NCBI RefSeq assembly: GCF_023896955.1
Contig: NZ_JAMHIW010000016.1
Location: 87,167-151,166 of the forward strand
Reading direction: 5' to 3'
Source: Micromonospora sp. RHAY321
GTDB lineage: Bacteria; Actinomycetota; Actinomycetes; Mycobacteriales; Micromonosporaceae
Length of the DNA: 64,000 bases
Part shown: one piece after another, positions 1 to 8,012 of the stretch
Numbering within the stretch: the first letter of the stretch is position 1
Layout of the letters: each line of letters begins with the position of its first letter
The notes under the pieces: model-generated
Seen by the model: only the letters and a program-made list of their open reading frames with translations
Database searches by the model: none
What the model was told of the DNA's origin: nothing
Position numbers and translations under genes: made by a program

Positions 1-186
1 GCGTCCCTGGTGGTGGCGGTCAACCAGGCCGCCCGCGGTCGGGGTCTCGCCGCGTCGGATCTGGTGAAGGCGGCGTTCTCCGGGCGCGGCGGGGGCAGCC
101 CCGACCTGGCCCAGGGTGGTGGCCTGCCGGCGGCCGAAGCGCCGAACCTGCTACTCACCGTCGAGAAGGCGATCACCGAGGCGTGA
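1..186 (+). CDS. alaS: alanyl-tRNA synthetase, C-terminal end (partial)
   Basis: Only the last 61 codons are in the window, read in frame 1 and ending at TGA 184-186. The peptide carries the glycine-rich stretch GRGGGSPDLAQGGG followed by a short helix to the C-terminus. This is the hallmark of the DHHA1 domain at the end of bacterial AlaRS, which contacts the tRNA and supports the editing site. The neighbours ruvX, mltG and aroE are the expected downstream genes in actinobacteria. The catalytic and editing domains lie upstream of the window and cannot be judged. Confidence 0.9.
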   Translation, partial: ASLVVAVNQAARGRGLAASDLVKAAFSGRGGGSPDLAQGGGLPAAEAPNLLLTVEKAITEA

Positions 187-204
187 TGGACCACCATCTT
201 TCGA

Positions 205-232
205 CCAGGGCGGGCCGATCGGCCCGCCCTGG
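205..232 (+). terminator. hairpin terminator between alaS and ruvX
   Basis: A perfect inverted repeat with a 12-bp GC-rich stem (CCAGGGCGGGCC pairing with GGCCCGCCCTGG) around a GATC loop begins 18 bases after the alaS stop. There is no T-run after it, which is common for actinobacterial terminators. It may only partly separate alaS from ruvX. Confidence 0.6.
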
Positions 233-258
233 CCTGTTCGGTTCGGCGGTGACCGTCG

Positions 259-717
259 GTGAGTGAACGCGCGCGTGGCGTTCGGATCGGCGTGGACGTC
301 GGTCAGGTGCGGGTCGGGGTGTCCCGCTCGGATCCGGACGGGGTGCTGGCGACGCCGCTGGTGACTCTCGCCCGGGATCTCACCGCCGCGGCGGACGCGG
401 TGCCGAGCGACATTGCCCAGCTGGCGGCGTTGGTGGCCGAACATGAGGCCGTCGAGGTCGTCGTCGGCCTTCCGGTCAATCTCGCCGGCAAGCACGGACC
501 GGCGGCCATCCATGTGAAGGCGTACGCTGACCGACTGGTCGATGTGATAGCACCCGTCCCGGTAGCGCTCACTGACGAGAGGATGTCGACCGTGGTCGCT
601 TCTCGTAGGCTTGCCGAGCGTGGCGTTCGGGGCAAGCGTCAACGTGCGGTTGTCGACCAGGCGGCCGCGGTGGAGATCCTGCAGAGCTGGCTGGACGCGC
701 AGCGGAGGCGGACGTAA
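259..717 (+). CDS. ruvX: Holliday junction resolvase-like RuvX (YqgF)
   Basis: This 152-residue protein belongs to the YqgF/RuvX family, an RNase H-fold nuclease implicated in 16S rRNA 3'-end maturation and/or Holliday junction processing. The first strand IGVDVGQVRVGVS carries the family's N-terminal catalytic Asp (D13). Further family motifs are VVGLPVN, LTDERMST and VDQAAAVEIL near the C-terminus. The GTG start at 259 places the catalytic Asp at the usual distance from the N-terminus. The stop TAA overlaps the ATG of mltG, so the two are probably translationally coupled. Confidence 0.93.
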   Translation: MSERARGVRIGVDVGQVRVGVSRSDPDGVLATPLVTLARDLTAAADAVPSDIAQLAALVAEHEAVEVVVGLPVNLAGKHGPAAIHVKAYADRLVDVIAPVPVALTDERMSTVVASRRLAERGVRGKRQRAVVDQAAAVEILQSWLDAQRRRT

Positions 718-1916
718 TGATCGACGATCTGGACCTTGGGTTCGACGAGCCGGAGCGGGGGGAGAAGGGCCGGCACCGGCGCGGCTTCGTCCGCAAGCGC
801 AAGGGCGGCAGCTCCGGGGGACGGGGCAAGACGTTCATGGCCCTGCTGCTGGCCCTGGTCCTGCTGGGCGGCATCGGCGGCGGAGCGTTCTACGGCTTCG
901 ACCGGATCCAGAACTACTTCGTCACCCCGGACTACGACGGGGCTGGCACCGGTGAGGTCACCGTCGAGATCAAGAACGGCGCCCTCATCGCCGACATGGC
1001 CGACGCGCTGGTCACCGCGGACGTGGTGAAGAGCCACAAGGCGTTCATCGAGGCCGCCGAGGCGAACTCGCGCAGCAAGAACATCCAGCCGGGCACGTAC
1101 AAGCTGCGCAAGCAGATGAGCGGCGCGAGTGCCGTCACCGCGATGCTCGACCTGAAGAACAAGATCGTCAACGGGTTGACCATCCCCGAGGGGCGCAGCA
1201 GCAAGAACATCTACAAGCTGCTGTCGGAGAAGACCAAGATCCCGGTCAAGGACTTCGAGGCCGCCGCGAAGAACCCGCTGGAGCTCGGCATCCCCGACTG
1301 GTGGTTCAAGCGCGAGGACGGCAAGAAGGTCCCCAGGTCCGTCGAGGGCTTCCTCTTCCCGGACACGTACGAGATCCCGCCGAAGTCCACCGCGGAGAGC
1401 ATCCTCAAGCTGATGGTGGAGAACTTCCTCACCGTCACCGAGGAGATGAAGTTCGCCGACCGGGTGCAGAAGGAGCGGGGCGGCGTCAGCCCGTACGAGG
1501 CGCTGATCGTGTCCTCGCTGGCGCAGGCCGAGGCGGGCAACAAGGACGACCTGGGCAAGGTCGCCCGGGTGGCCTACAACCGGGTCTACGGCGAGTTCCC
1601 CTGCAACTGCCTGGAGATGGACGTCACGGTCAACTACTACCTGGAGCTGACCGGCCAGCAGACCAAGACGTCCGCGCAGATGACGGCGGCCGATCTGGAC
1701 AACCCGAAGAACCCGTACAACCGCAAGCTGCGGGGCCTGGTCCCCACCCCGATCAACAACCCGGGCAAGCAGGCCCTGGAGGGGGCCATGGACCCGCCGC
1801 CGGGCAAGTGGCTCTACTTCGTGGCGATCGACAAGCAGGGCCACTCCGCCTTCGCGGAGACCTACGAGGCCCACCAGCGCAACGAGGCCAAGGCCAGGGA
1901 GGCCGGCATCATCTGA
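717..1916 (+). CDS. mltG: endolytic murein transglycosylase MltG
   Basis: This 399-residue YceG-family membrane enzyme cleaves nascent peptidoglycan glycan strands and so limits their length. A basic cytoplasmic tail (about residues 1-38) precedes one membrane segment (about 40-62, ALLLALVLLGG). A LysM-like region and the YceG catalytic domain follow. The putative catalytic Glu is E272 in SSLAQAEAG, and the conserved NPYN and PTPINNPG motifs lie downstream. The start overlaps the ruvX stop, and the stop TGA overlaps the ATG of aroE, consistent with a ruvX-mltG-aroE transcription unit. Confidence 0.95.
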   Translation: MIDDLDLGFDEPERGEKGRHRRGFVRKRKGGSSGGRGKTFMALLLALVLLGGIGGGAFYGFDRIQNYFVTPDYDGAGTGEVTVEIKNGALIADMADALVTADVVKSHKAFIEAAEANSRSKNIQPGTYKLRKQMSGASAVTAMLDLKNKIVNGLTIPEGRSSKNIYKLLSEKTKIPVKDFEAAAKNPLELGIPDWWFKREDGKKVPRSVEGFLFPDTYEIPPKSTAESILKLMVENFLTVTEEMKFADRVQKERGGVSPYEALIVSSLAQAEAGNKDDLGKVARVAYNRVYGEFPCNCLEMDVTVNYYLELTGQQTKTSAQMTAADLDNPKNPYNRKLRGLVPTPINNPGKQALEGAMDPPPGKWLYFVAIDKQGHSAFAETYEAHQRNEAKAREAGII

Positions 1917-2737
1917 TGGCGCTCCGACGACGGGCCGCGGTGCTGGGCAAACCGATCGCGCACTCCCTCTCCCCGGTGATCCACACCGCCGGCTACGCGG
2001 CGGCCGGGCTGACCGGGTGGTCGTACACCCGGATCGAGTGCGCGGCGGCGGAGCTGCCGGCCCTGGTCGCCGGCCTGGGCCCGGAGTGGGCCGGGCTGTC
2101 GGTGACCATGCCGGGCAAGGAGGCGGCGCTCGCGGTGGCGGCGCAGGCCTCGCCGGTCGCCGTCGCCGTCGGCGCGGCCAACACGCTGGTACGCCGGCCG
2201 GACGGCTCCTGGTACGCGGACAACACCGACGTCGGCGGCATGGTCGACGTGCTCACCGCCGCCGGCGTACGTCCCGGGGCGACGGTGACGGTGCTCGGCG
2301 CGGGTGGGACGGCCCGCGCGGCGCTGGCCGCGGCGGCCCTCCTCGACGTGCGCACGGCGACCGTGGTGGCGCGTCGACCCGAGGCGGTCGAGGAGTTGGG
2401 TTCGGTGGCACGGGCGGTCGGCCTGTCGATGGCCGGCGCGTCCTGGGCCGTCGCCGCCGACCGGTGCCGCGCCGATGTCGTGATCTCCACCGTGCCGAAG
2501 GGCGTCGCCGACCCGCTCGCCGCAATGATCGCCTGGCGGCCGGACACCGTGCTCTTCGACGCGCTCTACGATCCGTGGCCAACGCCCCTCGCGGCGTCCG
2601 CGCAGGTCGCCGGTTGTCGGATCGTCTCCGGGCTCGACCTGCTGCTGGCCCAGGCGGTCGGCCAGTTCGAGCAGTTCACCGGGGTGAGCGCGCCCCGCGA
2701 CGCGATGGCGGCGGCCCTGCACGCGTCCCGCCACTGA
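1916..2737 (+). CDS. aroE: shikimate dehydrogenase
   Basis: This 273-residue enzyme reduces 3-dehydroshikimate to shikimate with NADPH in aromatic amino acid synthesis. The shikimate-binding segment GKPIAHSLSPVIH lies near the N-terminus. The catalytic Lys is in SVTMPGKEAA, NTDVGG provides the partner Asp, and the nucleotide-binding loop is GAGGTARAAL. The C-terminal GLDLLLAQAVGQFEQFTG helix is also typical. The ATG overlaps the mltG stop. The other shikimate genes lie 15 kb away, from 17915 on, separated by a polysaccharide locus. Confidence 0.95.
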   Translation: MALRRRAAVLGKPIAHSLSPVIHTAGYAAAGLTGWSYTRIECAAAELPALVAGLGPEWAGLSVTMPGKEAALAVAAQASPVAVAVGAANTLVRRPDGSWYADNTDVGGMVDVLTAAGVRPGATVTVLGAGGTARAALAAAALLDVRTATVVARRPEAVEELGSVARAVGLSMAGASWAVAADRCRADVVISTVPKGVADPLAAMIAWRPDTVLFDALYDPWPTPLAASAQVAGCRIVSGLDLLLAQAVGQFEQFTGVSAPRDAMAAALHASRH

Positions 2738-3039
2738 GCTGGCTCGACCAGCCCGGCGACCGCGACTGTCGGCAGTGCGACACCCGAGGCGGTGGAACGC
2801 GACAGGACGGACGCGGCGGCTATCGCGGTGGTCAGGCGTCCCCTAACGTGTCACCAATCGATCGCCACGTGTTGGTGCCGGCGTGGTCGATCCTGTCCGG
2901 GAGGCTGTCCACGGGGCCTGGATCGGGAGTTGTTCGACGGCCCGCGGACAGGAGGACCGATGATCTGGCGTTCACCACGCGGTGGCGTGCCATGGATGGG
3001 GCGGTGCCGTTCGCTCGGCCCGGACGGCGGTGACCGGCC
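2738..3039. other. noncoding stretch before the PAP2 gene
   Basis: About 300 bases contain no convincing gene except the short ORF at its end (separate entry). A TAACGT hexamer at 2843-2848 resembles a -10 element, but no matching -35 is visible. There is no clear hairpin terminator directly after aroE. Confidence 0.4.
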
Positions 3040-3049
3040 ATGGTCCTGA
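2960..3049 (+). CDS. possible 29-residue leader ORF overlapping the PAP2 start
   Basis: An ATG at 2960 follows a strong GGAGG (2951-2955) and opens a 29-codon frame. Its TGA (3047-3049) lies just inside the PAP2 gene, which starts at 3040 in another frame and has only a weak ribosome binding site of its own. The peptide (MIWRSPRGGVPWMG...) resembles nothing I recognise. It could couple translation to the PAP2 gene, or the Shine-Dalgarno match could be chance. Confidence 0.3.
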   Translation: MIWRSPRGGVPWMGRCRSLGPDGGDRPWS

Positions 3050-3870
3050 TCTACGTGCTGGGCGCGCTGTCGATGCTGGCGCCCGTCGTTCTGGTTCCCC
3101 TGGCGGCCGTCCGTTGGGCGCCGGCCGTGCGGCAGAGTCGGATGGCGGAGCGACTGCGCGTCGCGGTGGCCGGGCTCACCGACGCATTCGGCCGGCTCGG
3201 GGCCGCCCTCGTCGTCGCGCTCGCCGGATGCGCGGCGGTGGTGGCGATCTGCTGGCCGCTGGGCGAGGCGCTGTCCAGGTTGGAGCCGACCGTCGACCAC
3301 GCCGTCTTCGACTACGTGCACGCCCGGCGGGTCGAGGCGTGGGCCGACATCAACTCGTTCGTCACCGCGCTCGGCGACCGGTACCCGCTCAAGTGGGTCA
3401 CCGTGGTCGCGGCGGTCGGCTTCGCCATCGCCTGGCGTCGTCGCCGCTGGTGGATCCCGCTGCTCGCGATGCCGATGCAGTTCGTCGTGGAGCAGTACAC
3501 CCAGCAGATCCTGGCCCTCACCGTGGACCGGGGCCACCCACCCACCGACCTCGGCACCTATCCTTCCGGCGGCTGTGCGCGGGTCATGCTCACCTTCGGC
3601 ACCATCGCGGTGCTGGCGGGCCTGACGTGGAAAATCCCGCGGCGCGGCCGGGTCGCCCTGGTGACCGCGCTGGCGGTGCTGGCCTCGGTGGAGGGCTACA
3701 CGCGCATCTACGCCGAGCGGCACTGGTTCACCGACGTGATCGGCGGCTGGATCTTCGGTGCCCTGCTGCTCGGCGTGATGGTGCTGACGGTCCTCGTGGC
3801 CGAGGGCCGGGTCCGCACACCCGCCGGGCCCGCGACGGCGGTGCCCGTGCGGGTCGCGACCACCACCTGA
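3040..3870 (+). CDS. PAP2-superfamily membrane phosphatase-like protein
   Basis: This 276-residue polytopic protein has hydrophobic segments near residues 3-23, 54-72, 119-132, 139-150, 186-198, 205-218 and 233-252. It carries PAP2 motif 3 in the form R222-x5-H228-x3-D232 (YTRIYAERHWFTDVIGG), where the His is the phosphate nucleophile of the family. Motif 2 reads PSGG (175-178) where active members have PSGH, and motif 1 is reduced to VDRGHPP. Family members dephosphorylate lipid phosphates such as undecaprenyl pyrophosphate. A role in recycling the carrier lipid for the neighbouring polysaccharide locus is possible. The lost motif-2 His makes the activity uncertain. Confidence 0.75.
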   Translation: MVLIYVLGALSMLAPVVLVPLAAVRWAPAVRQSRMAERLRVAVAGLTDAFGRLGAALVVALAGCAAVVAICWPLGEALSRLEPTVDHAVFDYVHARRVEAWADINSFVTALGDRYPLKWVTVVAAVGFAIAWRRRRWWIPLLAMPMQFVVEQYTQQILALTVDRGHPPTDLGTYPSGGCARVMLTFGTIAVLAGLTWKIPRRGRVALVTALAVLASVEGYTRIYAERHWFTDVIGGWIFGALLLGVMVLTVLVAEGRVRTPAGPATAVPVRVATTT

Positions 3871-3874
3871 CCGT

Positions 3875-3892
3875 TCGCCGCACAGCCGGCGA
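3875..3892 (+). terminator. weak hairpin after the PAP2 gene
   Basis: TCGCCG and CGGCGA pair as a 6-bp stem around a CACAGC loop, four bases after the PAP2 stop. The stem is short and has no T-run, so termination is only a suggestion. Confidence 0.3.
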
Positions 3893-4012
3893 CCTGCGGG
3901 CATCCTTAGGCTGCCATTAAGACCCGCTTAGCTACCGGTTGTCAGCCACTCGTCGCCGTGTGTACGCCGATACGCTGCGCACAGTTTACGGTGGTCGACA
4001 CAGGGAGCTGGT

Positions 4013-5713
4013 TTGAGCAGGTATGGAGCGCCCCGCCACGTCCGACGCGGCGGTGGCCGACGCAAGGCGCTGCTGCTCGGCGTGGCCGCCACGACGGTCG
4101 TGGGTGGACTGGTGGCCACCATGGTGCCGCTGCTTGCCGCCGACGACGTCTCGATCGCGGCGTCGGCGGACACCACGGCGACGACCGTCAGCCAGGACGG
4201 GGACAACGGCGCGAAGACCACCCTCGCCACCTGCCCGAACCGCTGCGACGCCCGCCCGAGTGGTGCACGGGAGGCGGTCCTGGAGTTCGCGACGCCCACG
4301 CTGCCCCCGAACGCGGTCAACGTCCGGGCGACCCTGCGGGTGCACGCCTGGCAGGCGTTCGACGCCACGGTGACGGTTCACGCGTCCACGCTGGACGCCC
4401 GGTTGGCACGGCCGGCGCCGGGGCCGGTAGGCCCCGCCGTCGACACGGTCACCGGTGTGCGGCCCGGCTTCAACGAGTGGGACGTGTCCAAGCTGGTCAC
4501 GGGCGACGGCACGCTCACCGTCTCGATGGCGCAGACCGGGTTGGAGACCCGGATCTACTGGGCCTCGACGGAGAACCGCAACCCGGACCTGCGTCCCCGG
4601 CTGGTCCTGGCGTACGACGTCGCGAGCCGCCCGACCCCGACGTTGGCGCCGAGCAGCGCCGCGCCCTCGCCCAGCCGGACGGTGGCACCGACCACGCCGC
4701 CGCCGTCTGCCAGCGCGAGCCCGACCCGGCCGGCGCCCAGCCCGCCGCCCACCTCAGCGCCGCGTCCCCCCACAGGGTGCGGACAGGTGTCGCCGAAGCT
4801 GGTGCCCTCGTGCGGAGCCTGGTGGGGGATGTACTCGCCGACGAACCCGTCGACCTGGGATCACGGCCGGGCCATCACCGACATCGAGGCGCAGGTCGGG
4901 CGGAGCTTCGACATCGTGCACCGCTACCACGACTTCTCCAACAGCGGCAGCAACGGGGCCTTCCCCGACTCGTACGAACAACAGCAGATGCGTGAGGGCC
5001 GGGTGATGTTCTTCGCCTGGGAGTCCCGGGTCTTCTCCTCGGGTGCCGTCCTCACCTGGAAGGACGTCTACGGCGGCCGGCACGACGGGACCATCGACGC
5101 TGTCGCGGCCCGGATCAGGGCGACCGGTGTGCCGGTGTTCATGGGCTTCGACCACGAGCCGGAGGACGATCCGGGCAAGGGCAGCGACGCCGACTTCGTC
5201 CGCGCCTGGCAGTACGTGCACGACCGGTTCACCGCCGCCGGCGCCCACAACGCCGTCTGGGTGTGGACGATGATGGGCTGGTCGGGCCACTACGGCCGGT
5301 ACGCCGGCCTGTACCCGGGGGACCGCTTCGTGGACTGGGTGGCCTGGGACCCGTACAACTTTCACGTCTGCAACGGCAGTACGACGTGGAAGAGCCCGTC
5401 GACCACCATCGGCAGCTTCTACCGCTGGCTCGACCAGAGCGGTATCGGCGCGGGCAAGCCCCGGATGCTCGCCGAGTTCGGCACCAACTTCGACACGGCC
5501 GACCCGGACGCCAAGCGGCGCTGGTTCGAGGAGTTCCCGGCCGCGCTCAAGGCGCACCCGAAGATCAAGGCGGCGATCTACTTCAACTCCGCCGGCGTGA
5601 CCACCCGGACGCGCACCTGCGACATGACGATGAACCACGACGCGTCCGCCCTTGCGGGGTTCGCCCGGGCCGGCCGCGACGCCTATCTCAGCCAACCGAT
5701 TCCGGGGGGCTGA
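4013..5713 (+). CDS. secreted GH26-like glycosidase with DNRLRE-type N-terminal module
   Basis: This 566-residue protein begins at a TTG (4013) behind GGGAG. An N-terminal Arg-rich stretch and hydrophobic segment (about 18-42) form a signal peptide or anchor. Residues 56-202 resemble a DNRLRE/CBM-like beta-sandwich with a Cys pair. A Pro/Ser/Thr-rich linker spans about 206-255. The C-terminal (beta/alpha)8 domain resembles glycoside hydrolase family 26, with probable acid/base E382 in GFDHEPED and nucleophile E488 in LAEFGTNFD. GH26 enzymes mostly cut beta-mannans or related glycans. Next to a polysaccharide assembly locus it may trim or release the polymer. Substrate is unknown. A TTGTCA (3939) and TACGCT (3971) upstream are only loosely promoter-like. 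Confidence 0.8.
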   Translation: MSRYGAPRHVRRGGGRRKALLLGVAATTVVGGLVATMVPLLAADDVSIAASADTTATTVSQDGDNGAKTTLATCPNRCDARPSGAREAVLEFATPTLPPNAVNVRATLRVHAWQAFDATVTVHASTLDARLARPAPGPVGPAVDTVTGVRPGFNEWDVSKLVTGDGTLTVSMAQTGLETRIYWASTENRNPDLRPRLVLAYDVASRPTPTLAPSSAAPSPSRTVAPTTPPPSASASPTRPAPSPPPTSAPRPPTGCGQVSPKLVPSCGAWWGMYSPTNPSTWDHGRAITDIEAQVGRSFDIVHRYHDFSNSGSNGAFPDSYEQQQMREGRVMFFAWESRVFSSGAVLTWKDVYGGRHDGTIDAVAARIRATGVPVFMGFDHEPEDDPGKGSDADFVRAWQYVHDRFTAAGAHNAVWVWTMMGWSGHYGRYAGLYPGDRFVDWVAWDPYNFHVCNGSTTWKSPSTTIGSFYRWLDQSGIGAGKPRMLAEFGTNFDTADPDAKRRWFEEFPAALKAHPKIKAAIYFNSAGVTTRTRTCDMTMNHDASALAGFARAGRDAYLSQPIPGG

Positions 5714-5881
5714 CACCGCGACGCTCGCGCGACGGCGAGGGGTGGTCGGAGGTCCGTCGGACATCCGACAGCCAGTGCTGATGTCGTCGCTCGGGGCCAC
5801 TGACCGCCCAATCGGCGGATGTCGCCGGCCGGGATCGGCGAGGCACGCTACGCGGGTTCTCGTCCATCTTGGAGGCGTAGC

Positions 5882-7867
5882 GTGCCCGAAGTTCCGCTCT
5901 CTCGGCGATCTGCCGGATTCCGCATCCGCGCGGCCCTGGTCGGCCTGGTGACCGCCGCCGCCGTGATGACCGTCCCGTCGGCGGCCTCGGCCACCGTGGT
6001 GCCCGCCCCCGAGACGGCGACCCTGGTGTCAACCAACCCCGCCGACAACACGCCGCACGGCCGCGACGGTGAGAGCCGCGCCTTCGCGCAGGTCGGTTCG
6101 CAGGTGTACGTGGGCGGCAGCTTCACCGAGATCCGGCAGAACGCCAGCGCCCCGTGGATCGGGCAGAGCTACCTGTTCGCGTACGACCGGACCAGCGGAA
6201 CCATCTCGACCACCTTCCTGCCGGCCCTCGACGGCCCGGTCAACTCCCTGCTCGCCGGCCCGAACGGCACGCTCATCGTCGGCGGCGGGTTCAAGACCGT
6301 CAACGGTGTCTCGCGGAAGAACCTCGTGGCGCTGAACCCCACGACCGGGGCGACGGTCGACAGTTGGGTCGGCCGCTCCGACGGCGGCATGATCCGGGAC
6401 ATGGTGCTGCGCGGCAACTGGCTCTACGTCGCCGGCGCCTTCAACTGGCTCAACGGTGCCGCGCACTCCGGACTGGGCCGGCTCAACGCCAGCACCGGCG
6501 CGATCGACCCGACCTTCGCCATCAACGCCACCGTCGGGCGGCACGGCACCGGCTCGTACGGCTGGACGATCGACGTCACCCCGGACGGGCAGACCATGGT
6601 CGCCGGCGGCAACTTCACCCTGGTCAACGGACTGTCGCGCAACCAGATGGCGCTGATCGACCTCTCGGGTACGCCGACCGTGCTGGACTGGAGCACCGAG
6701 AAGTTCGTCCCGCCGTGTGCGGCGCCCACGACCTTCGTGCACTACGTGCAGGACGTGAAGTTCGGTGCGGACGGCACCTGGTTCGTCGTCGGCACCAACG
6801 GTGGCGCCGGCTGGCCGGCCGCCTACTGCGACGCGCTGATCCGGTTCGAGACCGCCAACCGGGGCAGCGGCCAGCTCGGCACCTGGGTCGACTACACCGG
6901 CAACGACACCATCACCTCCGTGGAGGTGGCCGACAACGTCATCTACCTGGGCGGGCACTTCCGCTGGCTGAACAACCCGAACGCTTCCGACGCGGCCGGC
7001 GACGGCGCGATCGACCGGCTCGGCATCGCCGCCGTCACCCCCGCGACCGGCCTGCCGGTGGCCTGGAACCCCGGCCGCCGCGGCAGCGCGTCCATGCCGG
7101 CCGGCACCAGCAACTGGGGCTCCCAGGTGCCGGTGCTGTGGCGGGGCAGCGACGGGCTCTACTTCGGGCACAACTCCGACGGCATGGGCAGCGAGTACCA
7201 CGGCCGGCTCGGCATGTTCCCGCTCGCCGGAGGCCGCACCGTCGTCCCGAAGAACCCGCCGACCGCGACCACCGGCAACCTCTACCTGGGCACCGGCGAG
7301 GGCCAGCTGGCCAAGGTGCCGTTCAGCGGCGCGGGCGTCGGCACGCCGGCCACGGTCAGCCAGCCCACCTACACCAACGCCGGGGCGACCTGGCGGGTGA
7401 GCGACCGCATCTACTGGGCGCACACGGTGGCCGGCACCCCCACCGGCAGCCGGATCGACGTCTCGATGTTCAACGGCGGCGCCATCGGCGTCCCGTGGGA
7501 GTCGTCGGGGTTCAACGACTGGTTCAACGCCGCTGGCATGACCGGCGCGTTCTACCTCGACGGCCGGCTCTACTACACCCGCAGCGGCGCCAACGCGCTC
7601 TACTACCGCTACTTCGAGATCGACGGCAACTACCTGGGCGCCACCGAGTTCCCCCTTCCCACGACCGGTGTCACCTGGTCGTCGGTGCGGGGCATGGCCT
7701 GGGTCGGCGGCCGGATCGTGTACGGCGCGACCGACGGCACGCTGCGCAGCGTGGCGTTCGACCTGACGGCCGCCCCGGCCGTGGACGGCGCGACCAGCAC
7801 GGTGATTGCGCCAGCGGGCGGGGGACTGACCTGGTCCACGCCGAGGATTTTCTTCTCCGTGCAGTGA
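5882..7867 (+). CDS. secreted beta-propeller (delta-60 repeat-like) protein
   Basis: I place the start at GTG 5882 because GGAGG (5871-5875) lies six bases upstream and the new N-terminus is a classical signal peptide: basic, hydrophobic 17-30, then SAASA before about residue 38. The mature part of this 661-residue protein is built from repeated strands such as VYVGGSFTEI, LIVGGGFKTVNGVSR, LYVAGAFNWLNG, MVAGGNFTLVNGLSR and IYLGGHFRWLNN. These are spaced about 45-60 residues apart, as in delta-60-repeat or WD-like propellers. No catalytic motif is visible. It lies between the GH26-like gene and the polysaccharide export genes, so a surface or glycan-binding role is likely but unproven. Confidence 0.75.
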   Translation: MPEVPLSRRSAGFRIRAALVGLVTAAAVMTVPSAASATVVPAPETATLVSTNPADNTPHGRDGESRAFAQVGSQVYVGGSFTEIRQNASAPWIGQSYLFAYDRTSGTISTTFLPALDGPVNSLLAGPNGTLIVGGGFKTVNGVSRKNLVALNPTTGATVDSWVGRSDGGMIRDMVLRGNWLYVAGAFNWLNGAAHSGLGRLNASTGAIDPTFAINATVGRHGTGSYGWTIDVTPDGQTMVAGGNFTLVNGLSRNQMALIDLSGTPTVLDWSTEKFVPPCAAPTTFVHYVQDVKFGADGTWFVVGTNGGAGWPAAYCDALIRFETANRGSGQLGTWVDYTGNDTITSVEVADNVIYLGGHFRWLNNPNASDAAGDGAIDRLGIAAVTPATGLPVAWNPGRRGSASMPAGTSNWGSQVPVLWRGSDGLYFGHNSDGMGSEYHGRLGMFPLAGGRTVVPKNPPTATTGNLYLGTGEGQLAKVPFSGAGVGTPATVSQPTYTNAGATWRVSDRIYWAHTVAGTPTGSRIDVSMFNGGAIGVPWESSGFNDWFNAAGMTGAFYLDGRLYYTRSGANALYYRYFEIDGNYLGATEFPLPTTGVTWSSVRGMAWVGGRIVYGATDGTLRSVAFDLTAAPAVDGATSTVIAPAGGGLTWSTPRIFFSVQ

Positions 7868-8012
7868 CGACCGACCCGTTCGTCACAGAGAATCGATAGA
7901 TCACATCGGGCCGGCGGCGGACCACGTCGCTGGCCGGATGCGTCGCAGGGGAATGTACGGCGCGCACGGGCGTCGTTCCGTCCGGGCACTCCATAACAGA
8001 CGGTGAAGTTTC

